A stretch of 64,000 nt of DNA from Limnanthes douglasii subsp. nivea (Eukaryota; Streptophyta; Magnoliopsida; Brassicales; Limnanthaceae), in the NCBI GenBank assembly GCA_036936605.1, contig JAUPFV010000002.1, positions 322,044,893 through 322,108,892 of the forward strand, written 5' to 3'. Below, one piece after another: positions 11,999 through 24,300 of the stretch. Both the position numbers and the translations under genes were made by a program. A model generated the notes under the pieces. That model saw only the letters and a program-made list of their open reading frames with translations, made no database searches and was not told the origin of the DNA. Each line of letters starts with the position of its first letter. Positions within the stretch are counted from its first letter, which is position 1.

Positions 11999-12950
11999 TC
12001 ATCGGTTAATGTGCTTGACTATGACTTTGTCAAACAAAAGAGTCAAATTTCGAAGCTCGCATATATACAAAATTATATTATCTCTCTTAGCCTCGGATAC
12101 ACATGCCATATGATTTGCCACTAGCTGTAAATTTGTTTCCAAATAAACTGTTGTCTCTCCATAAATATTTGCAACCCTTAAACTAGCTAACGTAGCCTCA
12201 TATTCAGCCTTATTATTAGACGCATGAAAGTTAAATTGAAAGTTTTGGTACATTGCCTCCCCGAAAGGAGAAACTAACTGAACCCCACACTAGATCTGAA
12301 TATCCTAGAACCACCATCATTTCGAACCACCCACGTCGAAGTTTCTGGGATGACCTCTTTATATGTCTTCTCATCTGATCGAATCGAGCTTTAATAACCA
12401 TTCAAGGAGCAAAAGTGATATCAAAATCTCCCAATAATACTGAGGAGTTGGTCATCCTACTAGAAATATCTGGTCATTGTAATACATTATTTAGTGGGTA
12501 AGAAGTTTGAACCAAAATAGTGTGAGGTTAAAAATAAGGGCGCATCTTTCTAGAAGCTACTACTAAAGCCAAAAACAAATTTATAAGCTTCAGATATATT
12601 TTCTCTAATGCCAACAAACTTTTACTAACATAATAGACTGGTTTTGAAACTCTATTGTCTTCACTTATCAAAACGATGCTCACTACAAAATAAAAAACTG
12701 CTTGGAAAACTCCTCTCTAGTTTGAGGCTTAGACAAGATTTCTGGTAATAAAAAATGGTCTTTAATCTTTCAAAAAACTGCTTCACAATCTAATGTCCAT
12801 ATAAACTCCTTGGGTTTTCATTAAACTTGGAAAGAAAGAAAACACTTGTCGGAAAATCTTCAAATAAATCGATCAAGAGCATCTAACCTTATTGTCAATA
12901 TTTGCACATCCTTTATAGTTCGATGTGATGTTATTGAAACCAGGTCCTTT
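11999..12950 (-). pseudogene. gypsy RNase H remnant
   Basis: The minus-strand open stretch 11999-12253 (84 codons) reads 'NFHASNNKAEYEATLASLRV' and 'ETNLQLVANHMA'. This matches the Tat-lineage RNase H pattern F.ASNNEAEYEAL..GL..A..L.......SDSQLV..Q, including the acidic E of AEYE; the later catalytic D of SDSQ reads N (TNLQ). The region up to about 12950, in broken frames, links it to the RT. The enzyme degrades template RNA during reverse transcription. It is non-functional because of frameshifts and substitutions. Confidence 0.8.
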
Positions 12951-12959
12951 AACTACTCA

Positions 12960-13720
12960 TGATCTGCCTTTATTCTTTTTTCACTAATAATATATCTTAG
13001 AAAGTTTCCTGATCGTATGCTAAAGGTACATTTTTGAGGATTTAAATTCAATCAAATAACCTTTAACTTTACGAAAGTTTCCTCTAAATCTTTCAAATTT
13101 TCACAATCTTTTAGGATTTTAACTAGCATAACATCAATATAGACTTCCATATTCCACCCAATCTGAGAAGCGAAATCCTTGTTCATCAACCTTTGATATG
13201 TCGCTCTAGCATTCTTCAACCCAAATGGCATAAATCCATAACAATGTAATCCTTGGTCAGTGATGAACGTAATGTTTTCTTAATCTTTTAGATCCATTTG
13301 AATTTGGTTGTATCATGCAAGATCATCCATAAACGATAAAATTTTATTTCCTAAACTAGAACCAACCAGCTGATCTATTCGAGGAACAATAAATGGATCT
13401 TTAGGACAAACTCGATTGAAATATGTGAAATCAACACACAGTCGCCATTTTCATTCTTTTTTTATCCAATACTAGATTTTCTGTCCATAAAGGATAGTGC
13501 ACCTCCTGAATATGTCAGACCTTAGACAAGTGATCCACCTGTAGAACAATAGCTTCATATTTTTCAACAGAAAAACATGAAATTCTGAACAACATCTTTG
13601 ATCCTCGGATTTATAGCTAAGCTGTGACATATCACTTCAGGTGGAACCCCTATTACACCGTCTGTTTTCCAAGAAAAACTATCCAAATTATCAAACAAGA
13701 ATTATAACAACTGATAACGT
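12960..13720 (-). pseudogene. gypsy reverse transcriptase remnant
   Basis: Read from high to low coordinates: 'WRLCVDFTYFNRVCPKDPFI', then 'PRIDQLVGSSLGNKILSFMD' (about 13455-13320), then 'FITDQGLHCYGFMPFGLKNA' and 'YQRLMNKDF' (about 13270-13170), then 'EVYIDVMLVKILKDCENLKD' (about 13150-13090). These are the standard motifs of a plant Tat-type gypsy RT. The catalytic box normally read as Y[IV]DDM is YIDVM here, so the second catalytic Asp is Val. A stop and a frame break lie between the SFMD and FITDQG blocks. The copy is dead. Confidence 0.9.
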
Positions 13721-13986
13721 AAAGTAGGTGATAGTTGTGTCCCTATAGGCATAGTCTTCCCATTAGAAACAGGTGTATTCCTCAATATTCTCTGTCACTA
13801 TCAAAGAACCCGGGGTTTCCCTCAGATCAACCATTTTTTTTTCATCCAAGGTTAACCCTCCTAATTTCTGTTCAATCATTTGATTATCACCATTAGAACC
13901 TCGAACACAAAAATTTGTTGCATAACATTCTTCGCCTATCTTTTGGTCACTTCAAACCACTAAAACATGATCTCCAAACACATACT

Positions 13987-14550
13987 TCAAGCATTGGTGA
14001 ACTGTAGAAAAATAACATGCATTCTTGAAAGGAAAAATCTCCTAAATATAGCATTATAACAGGTCGGACATTCAACGACCATGAATAAGACTTGGACCTT
14101 CTTTTTAAAACGACATTTTCCCAAACACACTTCACCTTCGAATTCACCAATCCCTTGAGCCGTCACCCTTGTAAACATAATTATAGTATGATCAGATTGA
14201 CAAATTGGAGGTGGGTTTTTCATCGTACCATATGTATATTTGAAAAAAACATTTGCAGAACTCCCCATATCTATCAAAACACGTCGAATTTCAACTCCGA
14301 CTATTTCTGCCCCTATAACCATTGCATCTTCAGGAGGTTCCGCTATCCCTCTCAAATCATCATTATCGAACAAAATAAAATGAGTGTCCTTCTTTCCATA
14401 CAAATGAGTAGACATTCTTCCTTCTACTTGAGTGGCTAAACTTACTATGTGTAGTAGTGACATCCATAGAATATCCTCCAAAAATTGGTAAATATTCAAA
14501 ATACTCACACAAAATTTGAGCTCGTCTTTGCTCAACTGGTTCATCCACAA
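13987..14550 (-). pseudogene. gypsy aspartic protease region
   Basis: This open minus-strand stretch of 187 codons contains 'DAMVIGAEIVGVEIRRVLID' followed by 'MGSSANVFF' near 14320-14240. That is the D.GSSA active-site pattern of Tat/Ogre-like retropepsins, with M in place of the usual Q/T/S between D and GSSA. Further along, 'CPTCYNAIFRRFFLSRM' parallels the family's YN.ILGR..L end of the protease. The protease would cut the gag-pol polyprotein. The stretch is open for its whole length, but the gag before it and the RT after it are in other frames. It lies in the correct order between gag (higher coordinates) and RT (lower coordinates). Confidence 0.85.
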
Positions 14551-14979
14551 CCATCAAAATTAACCGATCTGGATATGTGGCCAAATATTTTGAGGTTGTA
14601 TCAAACTCAGCATATTTAGAGTATAATATCACTGATGCCCTTTCTTCTTTTGATTATAGATTAGCAGTTTGTTGCGTCAATGATCTCAGAGTTTTTGATA
14701 CACTGTTATGCCCTTTAACAAAAGCTGCTAATGTGTCATTCTCTTTTAAACCCTGTATCTCCTTCTTTAATACTAATGTCCCATTCTCTTTTCAAAATAT
14801 GTTATTGCGCTCTTATCTTGATCTGTTTATTGGAGTTTGCTTTTTGAAGCTTACACGACCTTTAGTCTTCTAGAAAATTCCAATTACATTATAAAAAAGT
14901 TTGCAAAATATTCCACCCTGACCCATTGATTTGACCTTGATCTATAAAATTAATAACCTGCAGTTTGAGTTAGAACCCC

Positions 14980-16340
14980 TCATGTTTGAGGAGCAAATTT
15001 TTTGTTGATCTTTAAATGAAGTGATGGTTGATAATTCGAGGAGTTTCCTTGATTATTTAAAGCACGCCCTGAGTTAGTCTGAGTAGACCCAACGCCTCCC
15101 TGAATCCTAGTCGAAACTTTTATTTTAATTTGGTCATCGACTTGAGTCATCAATGCTCCAAAATTTAATGCTATCTTTTTTGTCATTTTGTTTACTAAAT
15201 CTCCTGGAAATAAACCTTGTCATTTTGTTCACAATCATATAACCCTGCTTTTGTTAGCATAAACCGCATCATATAATATTTCAGTTTTTCACCTCCAGCC
15301 TGCTTACACTATATTATAGTGTTTTCATTAGATCACATCTTTCTAGTTTCCCCAAATTTTCGTTCGAAAGATGTATAGAAGTCTCTATAGTCGGTAATAG
15401 ATCCCCTCAGAATTCTATTATACCACTATAGTGCAGTGCCCTTGAAAGTCTGATGCTCTGCATACGAGCCTATCATCATCTTCAAAGTTTATCATATAAT
15501 TTTTGAATTTTTCCATGCGATCATCAGGATCTTGAGTCCCATCAAACCTTTCTACCTTAGAAATGTCAAAATGCTTTTTGAAGAGAAATAGACTTAAATT
15601 TAGCAGTCAAAGGAGAATTTCTCCAATCGACTCCTTGTACATATCATTCATCTCTTCTGGTTCCCATAACAACATACAAAGTTTGATCTGCTACACTTGC
15701 ATACTGAGTGGATGTGTTTCCTTCATACCATACAAGATCCCTTATATGACAAGGTTACTGTCGCTCTTTGATTCATATTAATTGTGTGATTTCTGATGTC
15801 GAATTCTTTCTCCTTTCGAAGATCCCTGGTAGTTCTTCTACTTAAAAAATCCATCCTCACATTATGAGCTATCATACTCATCACTAGATGTGATGTATCT
15901 ATGTTTATCTTTCTTTTCCTTTCACCAAGATTGATATTCTTTATCAGACTCAAAATTTGCTTTCTTTCGATCACTTCGAGAAATGATGAGTTGTATACGA
16001 TTGATAAGATTTATTTTCCATTTCAGTGTTCTTTTCAACCTGTCGTACCTCAGATTTTAGCCTACTTGACTAAATCCATTGTTCTCTTTAAACATATTTA
16101 TCATTAAACGTAGTTATTTTGTCCAACAATTAATTCTTCCGATCTTCAATATGAGAATGACCTTGCTGTTCTAGAATTTCATCATCTTCTTTACTTTCGT
16201 CCCAATGTGAATCAGTTCTAAAAGTTTCACTACCTTTTCAAACTTTTGGATCAACTTCATTCCTTGGTTCCATATCGATCAAGAACGATATTACTGACTA
16301 AAAAGTCAATAATTTTTGGTTTTTAACGTCAATTCAAGGT
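14980..16340 (-). pseudogene. gypsy gag remnant
   Basis: The minus-strand reading near 15560-15430 gives 'RFDGTQDPDDRMEKFKNYMI', the conserved F.G..DP..H...F.... opening of plant gypsy gag, then 'CRASDFQG' and, after breaks, 'EKLKYYMMRFM' (the ESLR.Y..RF block, about 15280). The upstream part (15723-15974) is charged (ERKRK, RRTTRDLRKEKEF). It follows a PBS at 16356-16374 with a leader of only tens of bases. Gag is the structural particle protein. Multiple stops are present. Confidence 0.78.
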
Positions 16341-16355
16341 ACCAATCAACAATCT

Positions 16356-16374
16356 CTCCCTCTGTGGTCGCCAA
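16356..16374 (-). other. tRNA primer-binding site of minus-strand gypsy
   Basis: The complement reads TTGGCGACCACAGAGGGAG, separated by two bases from the LTR end (AACA). TTGGCGAC(C)-type sites are typical PBSs of plant gypsy elements. It fixes the element's direction and its 5' end. Confidence 0.82.
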
Positions 16375-16376
16375 TT

Positions 16377-16656
16377 TGTTAGGTATGAATCTTAGTTTTA
16401 GAAAGAGAAAGTAAAAATGGAATCAAATTATAGAGAGTCCTCATTTATTCATCATCTCACTTCCTATTTATAGGTATGTTGGACTTCTATAACTGAATCA
16501 ATTATATACATGAGAAAATTGCATTGTTACCCCTTATGTTGACAAATTGTTCAAATATCCTCTTAGAACTATATAAGTTATCATAAATAACCTTAGCATT
16601 ATTCCATTAAGTCCCCGATATTTCATATCTTTATCAAATAGGGTAAAGATTCAACA
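16377..16656 (-). repeat. 5' LTR of minus-strand gypsy element
   Basis: The LTR ends next to the PBS (plus strand TGTTAGG at 16377). The outer end is placed at TTCAACA (16656), so the minus strand would begin TGTTGAA. However, similarity to R copy C6 seems to begin around 16640, so the outer boundary may lie 10-40 bp further in. No partner LTR is seen near 11465, where the element is truncated. Confidence 0.55.
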
Positions 16657-17925
16657 AGTTGTTATAAAGATGTTTTCTTATGAAGTACCGATTTGGATGC
16701 AATGTTAAACTTTTGGTAATGGTTTAATCTCTAACTATTAATTTATAGTAGATATAGCTATCACGCATTCGATAAACAATAAGACACCTAAATATGCCTA
16801 TAAACTTATACAAGTCGTGAAAAAACTAGTTACTTATTAATCGCGGAACCAAAAACAAAACAAAGATGGAAAGATGCACCGGATAAATTCATTGAGAATA
16901 CTGAAAGATGGCTTGAGAAATCCAAGGTTTATCTCATAAAGTTTTCTTATTGTACTAAAATTTATAATACATCAATCCAATATCATGAAATTCAAGTTGA
17001 CTAGAGCTATAATATGTTGTTGCAGATATTTCACGAAGTCTTTCTTAATGAATTTAAAAAACTTCATCGACTAGAGAAGGCTGAAGATGATTTTGAAACA
17101 AAAAATATATTTTGAAGATGGAGAAAATATAGATATCATAATACCTAACTCCGACTAAGCTATTAAATAGTGATTTTAGAACAGGAATCAAACTGATTTT
17201 TAAATTATTTTCCCTTCGACCATCCACTTATTAACAAGTTATTTAGATTAAAATAGATTGAAGAGATAAAATAACGAGAACAAGTAAAGTTGTTTGCTCG
17301 AGAATCGCAATAATTTTCAGGAAAATATTCATGATTATTTTAAAAATAATTATCAACTGTTTTGACAAGATAATTAAATTTGGTCGAGCATGTTTATTTT
17401 TATTAAGTGATGATTTATAGACAATTGAATCAATATTATGTAATTTTTATTTTTTTTATTATTCTATTTAAGAAGAAAAATTGATGAGTAATACTCATCG
17501 GGGTAAAATTGTACACAACAGGGGACAATTTTTTTAATTTGTGACTTTGATATCGTTTGTTTTATGCGACTCTAAAATATTACTTTTTTCTATTTATTCT
17601 TGTGAACTTTTTTATTTTAGTTCGTATATATATTTTTTATCATATAACTACTCTTACATAATTTTGGATTTTTTGTTGTTGTTTGTTTTCTCTTTCGTTT
17701 TAATTTTTGTAGCTAGATAATTTATTTTTACTCTGAAGTACTATTTTGAACGTGGAGGTAACATAATTGTAGTTTAATTAACATTATAACGATGGTATGA
17801 TTTCGAATATTGCAAAAGTATAATAATATAATCTTAGAAATCTAACGTAGTTCTGGTGGCTTTTTAGTAAGTTCGAAAACTGAGAATTGTATTTTTTATA
17901 TTTTTATATTAGGATTAAAAATATG
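16657..17925 (+). repeat. Repeat R fragment, copy C7
   Basis: This aligns in order with the gag-to-middle part of R. It starts at GTTGTTATAAAGATGTTTTC and includes the gag stretch 'NGLISNY.FIVD' (about 16705-16760), CTCAAGTTGAC-type sequence, TCAACTGTTTTGACA (17351), ACTCTTACATAATTTTGG (17648) and TAATCTTAGAAATCTAA (17830). It is clearly more diverged than C2-C5. Its 5' part is replaced by the gypsy LTR at 16377-16656, consistent with that element having inserted into R. Confidence 0.75.
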
Positions 17926-18476
17926 AAAAACAAAGTTTAGATACATTATGTTGTGAATATAATCTTTTACATTAAATATATAAAGATTATACTAATTATA
18001 TATATAATCTGGTTAACATTTAGTAATCATATACCCAATCATTATTTGATTTAATTACATATTTTGTGTTTAATTTTTCAATTTATTTTCTTCAAAAAAT
18101 TAAAATATGATATTAGAATTAAACAAATCAACATAAAGATAGTATTTAAATAAATAAATAAATAAAAATTAAAAGAATTAAAGTTATTGATTAAGGTTGG
18201 ATACGTAGGTCTTTAAATATTTACCGTTGTTGAAGATATTTGTACGCTTATAAATTATCTCATCAATTCTTAGAATCACTCTTGAATTATTACAACATTA
18301 TGGAACGAAAAACATTAAGCTTATATATTTGTTTAGGTTAGATAATATATGTTATCTAAGTAAATTCCGCGACATTTATTTAAAAATTCAAAAGAAGGAA
18401 AAGAGTACATGTGTTTGGAAACATGAGATTTAATATATCATGTTTGTTTAAGATAAAGTTTAATATTCATGACAAC
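17926..18476 (+). repeat. Probable 5' LTR of plus-strand gypsy
   Basis: The AT-rich stretch ends ...TTCATGACA two bases before a PBS. The left boundary cannot be set. No second copy of it was recognised in the window. No coding content. Confidence 0.4.
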
Positions 18477-18478
18477 AA

Positions 18479-18498
18479 TTGGTGTCGTCGGTGGGAAC
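18479..18498 (+). other. tRNA primer-binding site of plus-strand gypsy
   Basis: TTGGTGTCGTCGGTGGGAAC closely resembles the common plant gypsy PBS context TTGGCGCCGTCTGTGGGAA. It is followed by an A-rich leader, as expected downstream of a 5' LTR. Confidence 0.68.
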
Positions 18499-19429
18499 AA
18501 TATATTTTCTTCCTAAATAACCAAAGCAAAGAAGAAAACTCAAACTATTTGATGTCAAATTATGGAGAATTATATGAACCATTGGTAGATGATATGGAGA
18601 TGGAGGATACCGACTGAGAAACTGTTATCTTGACTCTTCTTGCAACTTTTTTTACTGAACTTGAGCGACTAGCTCAGTCGCTAAGGGAGGAAAAAGCTAA
18701 GATTTTATATTATTAGATGAACAGTTAGTCTTACATGATCTCATAGTCAAATCTATTGTGGAGTGTGGATAAAAAGAAATGAGATGATATAAGTCCTCGA
18801 ATATTGAAAGACCGTTTCTTGAGAAAAAATCATAGAAGGAAGCATCCTTTCAATATGTTTCACAAATAGGGCATAGAATACTCTGAACAAGGGTTATTAA
18901 ACCAGCAAAAAAATATGATGAGGTACTTGTATTTCTCTGGGCATTCGTCGAGATGGTAGTAGGCCCAAGCAGCCCAGCCGAGAATTTCCCTTAATCAACA
19001 ACAAGGTTGATCCTCCTATTCGTGGATAACCCAAAACAACAATGAATGACAAATAGGTTTATCGTTGAATGGTGTACCCTAATACAAAATCAGTAGTAAT
19101 ATTATCTACAAGTGTTAACAGGATACAACCAACCAAATTTATAAAGGCACAAGCGGGCGCAACAAAATCAGCACTTCCTAGAATACCAATGAGACACGCT
19201 GAAATAAAATGCTCATCCTTGGGTGAAAAATTCCAGGAACCTAGGTTCTAGAACGTATATCACTTCATGTATATCTTCAATGTGGATGAAGATTATTGGC
19301 ATGATGAAGATTATTGGCATGATGAAGAGTCCACACTAGACCCATATATTTGGTATAACATTATATCATTACTCTTTTATAACCACAAAATGGATAAGTA
19401 CTACGGGAAAAAAGAACTAGAGCTTCAAA

Positions 19430-20265
19430 TTTAACAGTTCAACAATGTGATACTACATTATAGAGTTGATTATAACATTTGAAGGAAGTATATGCCCAAG
19501 TATTTTAATGTTTTCTCTAACTTTTCGAGGAAGTATCGTCCATGGTTCAAAAAATTCCCGAAAAGATGCATCAAAAGCTTTAAGATGCTTCAGACCATCC
19601 AGAAACCATCTTGTGAGTTTAAAGGTTATCAATGGAGCATATACTACATAATCATTTGCAAGAGGATTTCTAACGAAACTCTTAAAGAGTATCCACTTTT
19701 TCGTAGAAAAAAATATTAATTACAATACAGTCATGAAGATCTACTAGCTAAGCTTGAGCGATATATTTAAGTAAATTAATTTTCTAGGACAAAGAAAACA
19801 AGGGATACAGAAACCCCAGCGAGATGCCTTAAAGCCAATAAGAACGACACACTTGCTTAGATCAATAGAAAGAATGATACACCAAGGAACAATGGTTTTT
19901 CAAATTTGACAAAACCACAAAATAGTTAGACTCAAGATTATAAAGGGAAATTCAAAAGTGGTTACGGCACCATCAGCAAGAAGAGGACTCAGTAGCCTCT
20001 AAGAGGAAAATCTACGAAGTTGACCTAAACTTCAACAATAATCTATATAAATAAAAAAAGATAGTGGTAAGTAAAATTGGCAAGGGAAGTTGTATATGGT
20101 GATAGAGCATACAAACATAAGTAAATATCGTAAGTTTCTTGTTGAGATTGGTAATTCTCTTAGAAATTGATGTACTTTGAATGATCAAGTCCAATACTTA
20201 GTTTATGAAGGCAAACTAAGTGAGTTTCTTAAGAGAAAATAAATAAAGGAACTGGGAAAACGTTC
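19430..20265 (+). pseudogene. gypsy gag remnant (plus strand)
   Basis: The open stretch 19492-19719 reads 'FSRKYRPWFKKFPKRCIKSF' and ends 'ICKRISNETLKEY'. This follows the gag pattern L.G.A..WF..LP..SI.SF......RQ..NE.L.EY. Near 20190-20243 'VQYLVYEGKLSEFLREN' matches the stretch found after the zinc finger of plant gypsy gag (IEYLI..G.L..FV). Its position 1-1.7 kb after the PBS fits. Stops and frame changes are frequent. A direct repeat, GATGAAGATTATTGGCAT, occurs at 19283-19321 just upstream. Confidence 0.6.
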
Positions 20266-21397
20266 CTGTGAATATGAAAAACAGGCTTCGGCCTGAGCCA
20301 AAGAACAAAGAACATTGGCTACAAATACTATCATAGTGATCAAATGAGAAGAATGATACATGGATCAAGATCCAAACAGAAAGAGAGTTGGTGTGATTGC
20401 TAGAGGAGATTCATACTTTCAAGTTTTAAAAAATCTGAGAAAAAGGTATGTAAATGAGATAAATGTGACATTTTTAAGGTAGACATCCCCACATTTTTAC
20501 CAAAATCCATATCAGATACTAACATTATCGAAATAAACATCTCCATATATAAATGCGGTTTTAATAAAAGTAGAGTTCCCCAGAGTAAAAATCAAGAGGC
20601 GCAACAATGTTGAACCCATCTCAGAAAATATTTAAGGTTTCACCGAAGCAAATATGACTGTATTAGGGGAGCTAACTTTGAATGTTGCTCTCGTAAAGGA
20701 GTACCAAAACAAGGTGTAATTCTTATTGATAGTGTTATAGGAATCATCATTTATGTAGAATCGTTACACTTAAAGTATTGCAAAGAATAGAAGAATTGGT
20801 TATCTTGGAAGGGATGTATAACCCCAAAGAAGGCCCCCCAATTGGTCCAGAGGAAAATGTTGAAGATAGAGAGATGGAAGCAAAAAATACCCTAAAGATT
20901 AGCCAAGATATCGCAACTCACCTCGTGTACAAAATTATCATTTAAGAAAAACTACTTAAATATGTTTGCATTGATAGAGTCCGAGACAAAGTCATCACCC
21001 ACCAATTGCGTATCAAAAAAAATATTTTGGCCTATTGTAAAAAAGAAGAGATTCTACTCCAAATAAAAAAAATATAGCTAATTATTAAATAAATATATAA
21101 AATTAATGTTGTAAAATACATATGAGAGTCTTATTAACCTATATAGATATATAATCATATTCGGGTAAAAAATAAGAATTGAAAGTGGAGAATATGCATA
21201 GACTTTACAGACCACAACAAATCATTTCCAAATGATCCATATACACTTCCAAGGTTTGAACAACTTATAGATGCAAAATCTAGAAACAAAATGTTATCTT
21301 TTATAGAGGTATTTGCAAGATACAATCAAATACATATGTGTAGTGAAGACCACGAACACACAAGAATTATCACCAAAAGAAGGTTACATCGCGACAA
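20266..21397. other. Unresolved decayed stretch after gypsy gag
   Basis: This is the expected place for protease and start of RT, but no catalytic motif can be read. Sequence character (less AT-biased, purine-rich plus strand) resembles the gag before it. It ends exactly where R copy C2 begins. Confidence 0.35.
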
Positions 21398-24300
21398 AGT
21401 AATGTTGCATCATTAGGAGATACTGATACCACGTCCTACCCACTGCGCCAGACCCCAGACTTTTGAGTCATTTAGGCAGTATTTTGTTTCTATTACGATG
21501 TCATATGTACATTCATGTCTCGCCCAGGTATGTTCTCATCTCCTACTTCAGGTATTCTTTCATCCTTGTGGATTTTAGATTCTCGTATGTCTCGTCATAT
21601 GTTAACTTACATGTTATACTTTCTTTAATTCTCATATATCACCCGTGTATTTTTATATATGTCAGTGTTACATGAATGTCGGTAGAGAGTGTTGGTTCTA
21701 TTGCTATCCCTCGCATATCAATCACTGATATTAACTACATTCTCAACCTTATTTTAAATCTGGTTTTGGAGAGTCATTTTTTCTAAGTTTGGTCATTGTA
21801 TATTTTTTTCTTTTGCTTTATGTGAAACTCTTCGCGTCCCGAACATCGCTAGTAAACATTCATCAAACCAATATGCTAGATCATCATAAATTAATTTTAT
21901 CAAAAACGAATGCAGAACATAATATTTTCTAAACAAAGTTCACCGTTATTGTTAGATCATTTATAGTCGTACTTTTTAAATCTTCATGTTAAGTAATGCC
22001 AACTACATATGTATCAATAGTATTAATTTTGATCCATCCTTAACTTTTATCTTTTACAAAAACAAATTTGATTTTATATTCACATATCTTAAATAAAAAA
22101 AGATTTTATTTCTTTTTAATAGTATCATAAGTTATACTTTTTAAATAAAAAAAGATTTTATTTCTATGTATTATTTAAAATATATATTAAATATTAGTTT
22201 TCATTTTTTTATTTGCTCGAGTATATTCTAAAAATACTTTTTAGATAATAAATTTAATTTTAATTCATGCATCTTTTGTCTAAAAATTTATTTTATTTTT
22301 ATTAGTTTTTCAAAATTATCTTTTATATAATGAATTTGATTTTAATTCCATGTATCTTTTAAAATATTTTGTAAATATTGGAATTGATTTTGTTATATGA
22401 TTATATCATATTTTTAAAATATCTTTTAAAATAATATGTTAAAATTTATTTTTATTTTTATAATTATTTTATAATTTCGGGTTTTTGTTAAGTGACTCTC
22501 GGAATTTAATAAATACACTAAAAATATTAAATTGTTTCAATTAACGTATACTTGAACTCATTTAGTGGAGTAATTTTTGGAACCGTATAATCAAAACTCA
22601 TCAAGAAACCTAACATTCGAATTAACTCTAAAGAATAAAACAAACACGAACTCCTAAAAACCTAATACTCGAATCTACTCTACTACTTGGATTATTTTTT
22701 GGTTGAGAGACCAAATACTCGGATTGCCTTCATGTGAGACTAAGTTTTCGAGGGTGGTTGTGAGATTTGGATAGGTAATGTCTCTTTTGTTGGTTGTGAA
22801 AAATTTAGGTTGAGTGTTTTGATGGTTATAATGTGGGCTTATGGTGGAGTTTTTTTTTTGTGGAAATGGTATATTTTGTGGTGGTGACATTTAAAATTTT
22901 GGGGTATATATTGATTTTGTTGGATAATATTTAGAGATTTATGTTCATTTGAACGATTAGTTTGATAGGTTAATATTTGTGAGATATAATAAATTTTTAC
23001 AACTAAATGTTATATCGTTGCAACTTCGTAGTAATTTTATTCTTACATTTGACTTAATAGGTAAAATCAGTCTTGTTTGAAATTTGTTATAAATTGATCG
23101 TTAATGACAATCGACTTTTGCAACAAAGTTATTAGTTGGTTGTAAAAATCTATTTTTCCAACAGTTTGAGAATATAAAAAGCAACCAGATTCTTAGTTAC
23201 CACATGAGAAAGTATAATCTACTAAATTTACGACCACGGTTTTATGTGAAACAACATTATAAGCCGTTAGGGATTATAATTGAAATTATTAACGTCGTCC
23301 TAACTCAATTGTATTTCTATGTATTAAATATGGTATAATTCACTAATCCAACTTAGTGATTCAACTTAACGTTTGACATTTGTAGCATAAGAAAAATATG
23401 AATTTTGTCGACGACTTCCATTACATACGGGGTACAATACATTTAATTTGTGCGTTTAAAGCTTCCACTGAAAATGAACAAAAACAATCATATCTTTTAT
23501 CTCTAAAAATGCATTTGAATAGTTTTTCGGATGTAGATTTTCTAAAAATGTAATCACTGTAGTTATACCGTCTTTCATGAACTCATCCATATACATCAAA
23601 GAAAATAGATGTTCAGTAGGAGACTAAGCATATTCTTCAAACTTATTAACAAATTTATCTTGTATACCTTTAGAAACTTTCTTAAGAAATTGTTTGAAGT
23701 TAAGAATTGGGTAATAAAGACAATACGAATGACATACATCAAGCAAGTTAGGCTGAATAGATGTGATAATACCTATAAAACAACTGAAAAATGAAAACTA
23801 ATTTTATATCTAACAAGTGTGTGCTTTAGAAATATCAAAACTCATAGCCAATTACTTTAATATTTTGAATCAGCAGCTGAAAAGTAATTGTAAACAACGG
23901 TATAAATTAAATAAAAAGCATAAACGAGTATCAGCATTCATGGATTGATTATATCCAAATGTAAATAAAGTTATTTTTATCATTTACACAACAATTACCA
24001 TAACTATATTTTTTATCAATCCGACTATCATTGCTGTAATTAAACATTTTATTCCATTTCGAGGAGAACCATGTGAAAATCCAAACACACACACATCATG
24101 GATTGGATGACATATTTAAATTTGATGGATTATCGAACATAAAATCAATCAACTATTTTGTATATTATCTCTTCGAAATAAATCTAATGGTTACTTGATT
24201 TTACATCAACCCAAAGTAAAGAAAATCGATGAATTAGTCAAAACATTTACATGAATGTTTTCCATCAATAGCTAGATTATAAAAATACATCCTCAATTAT

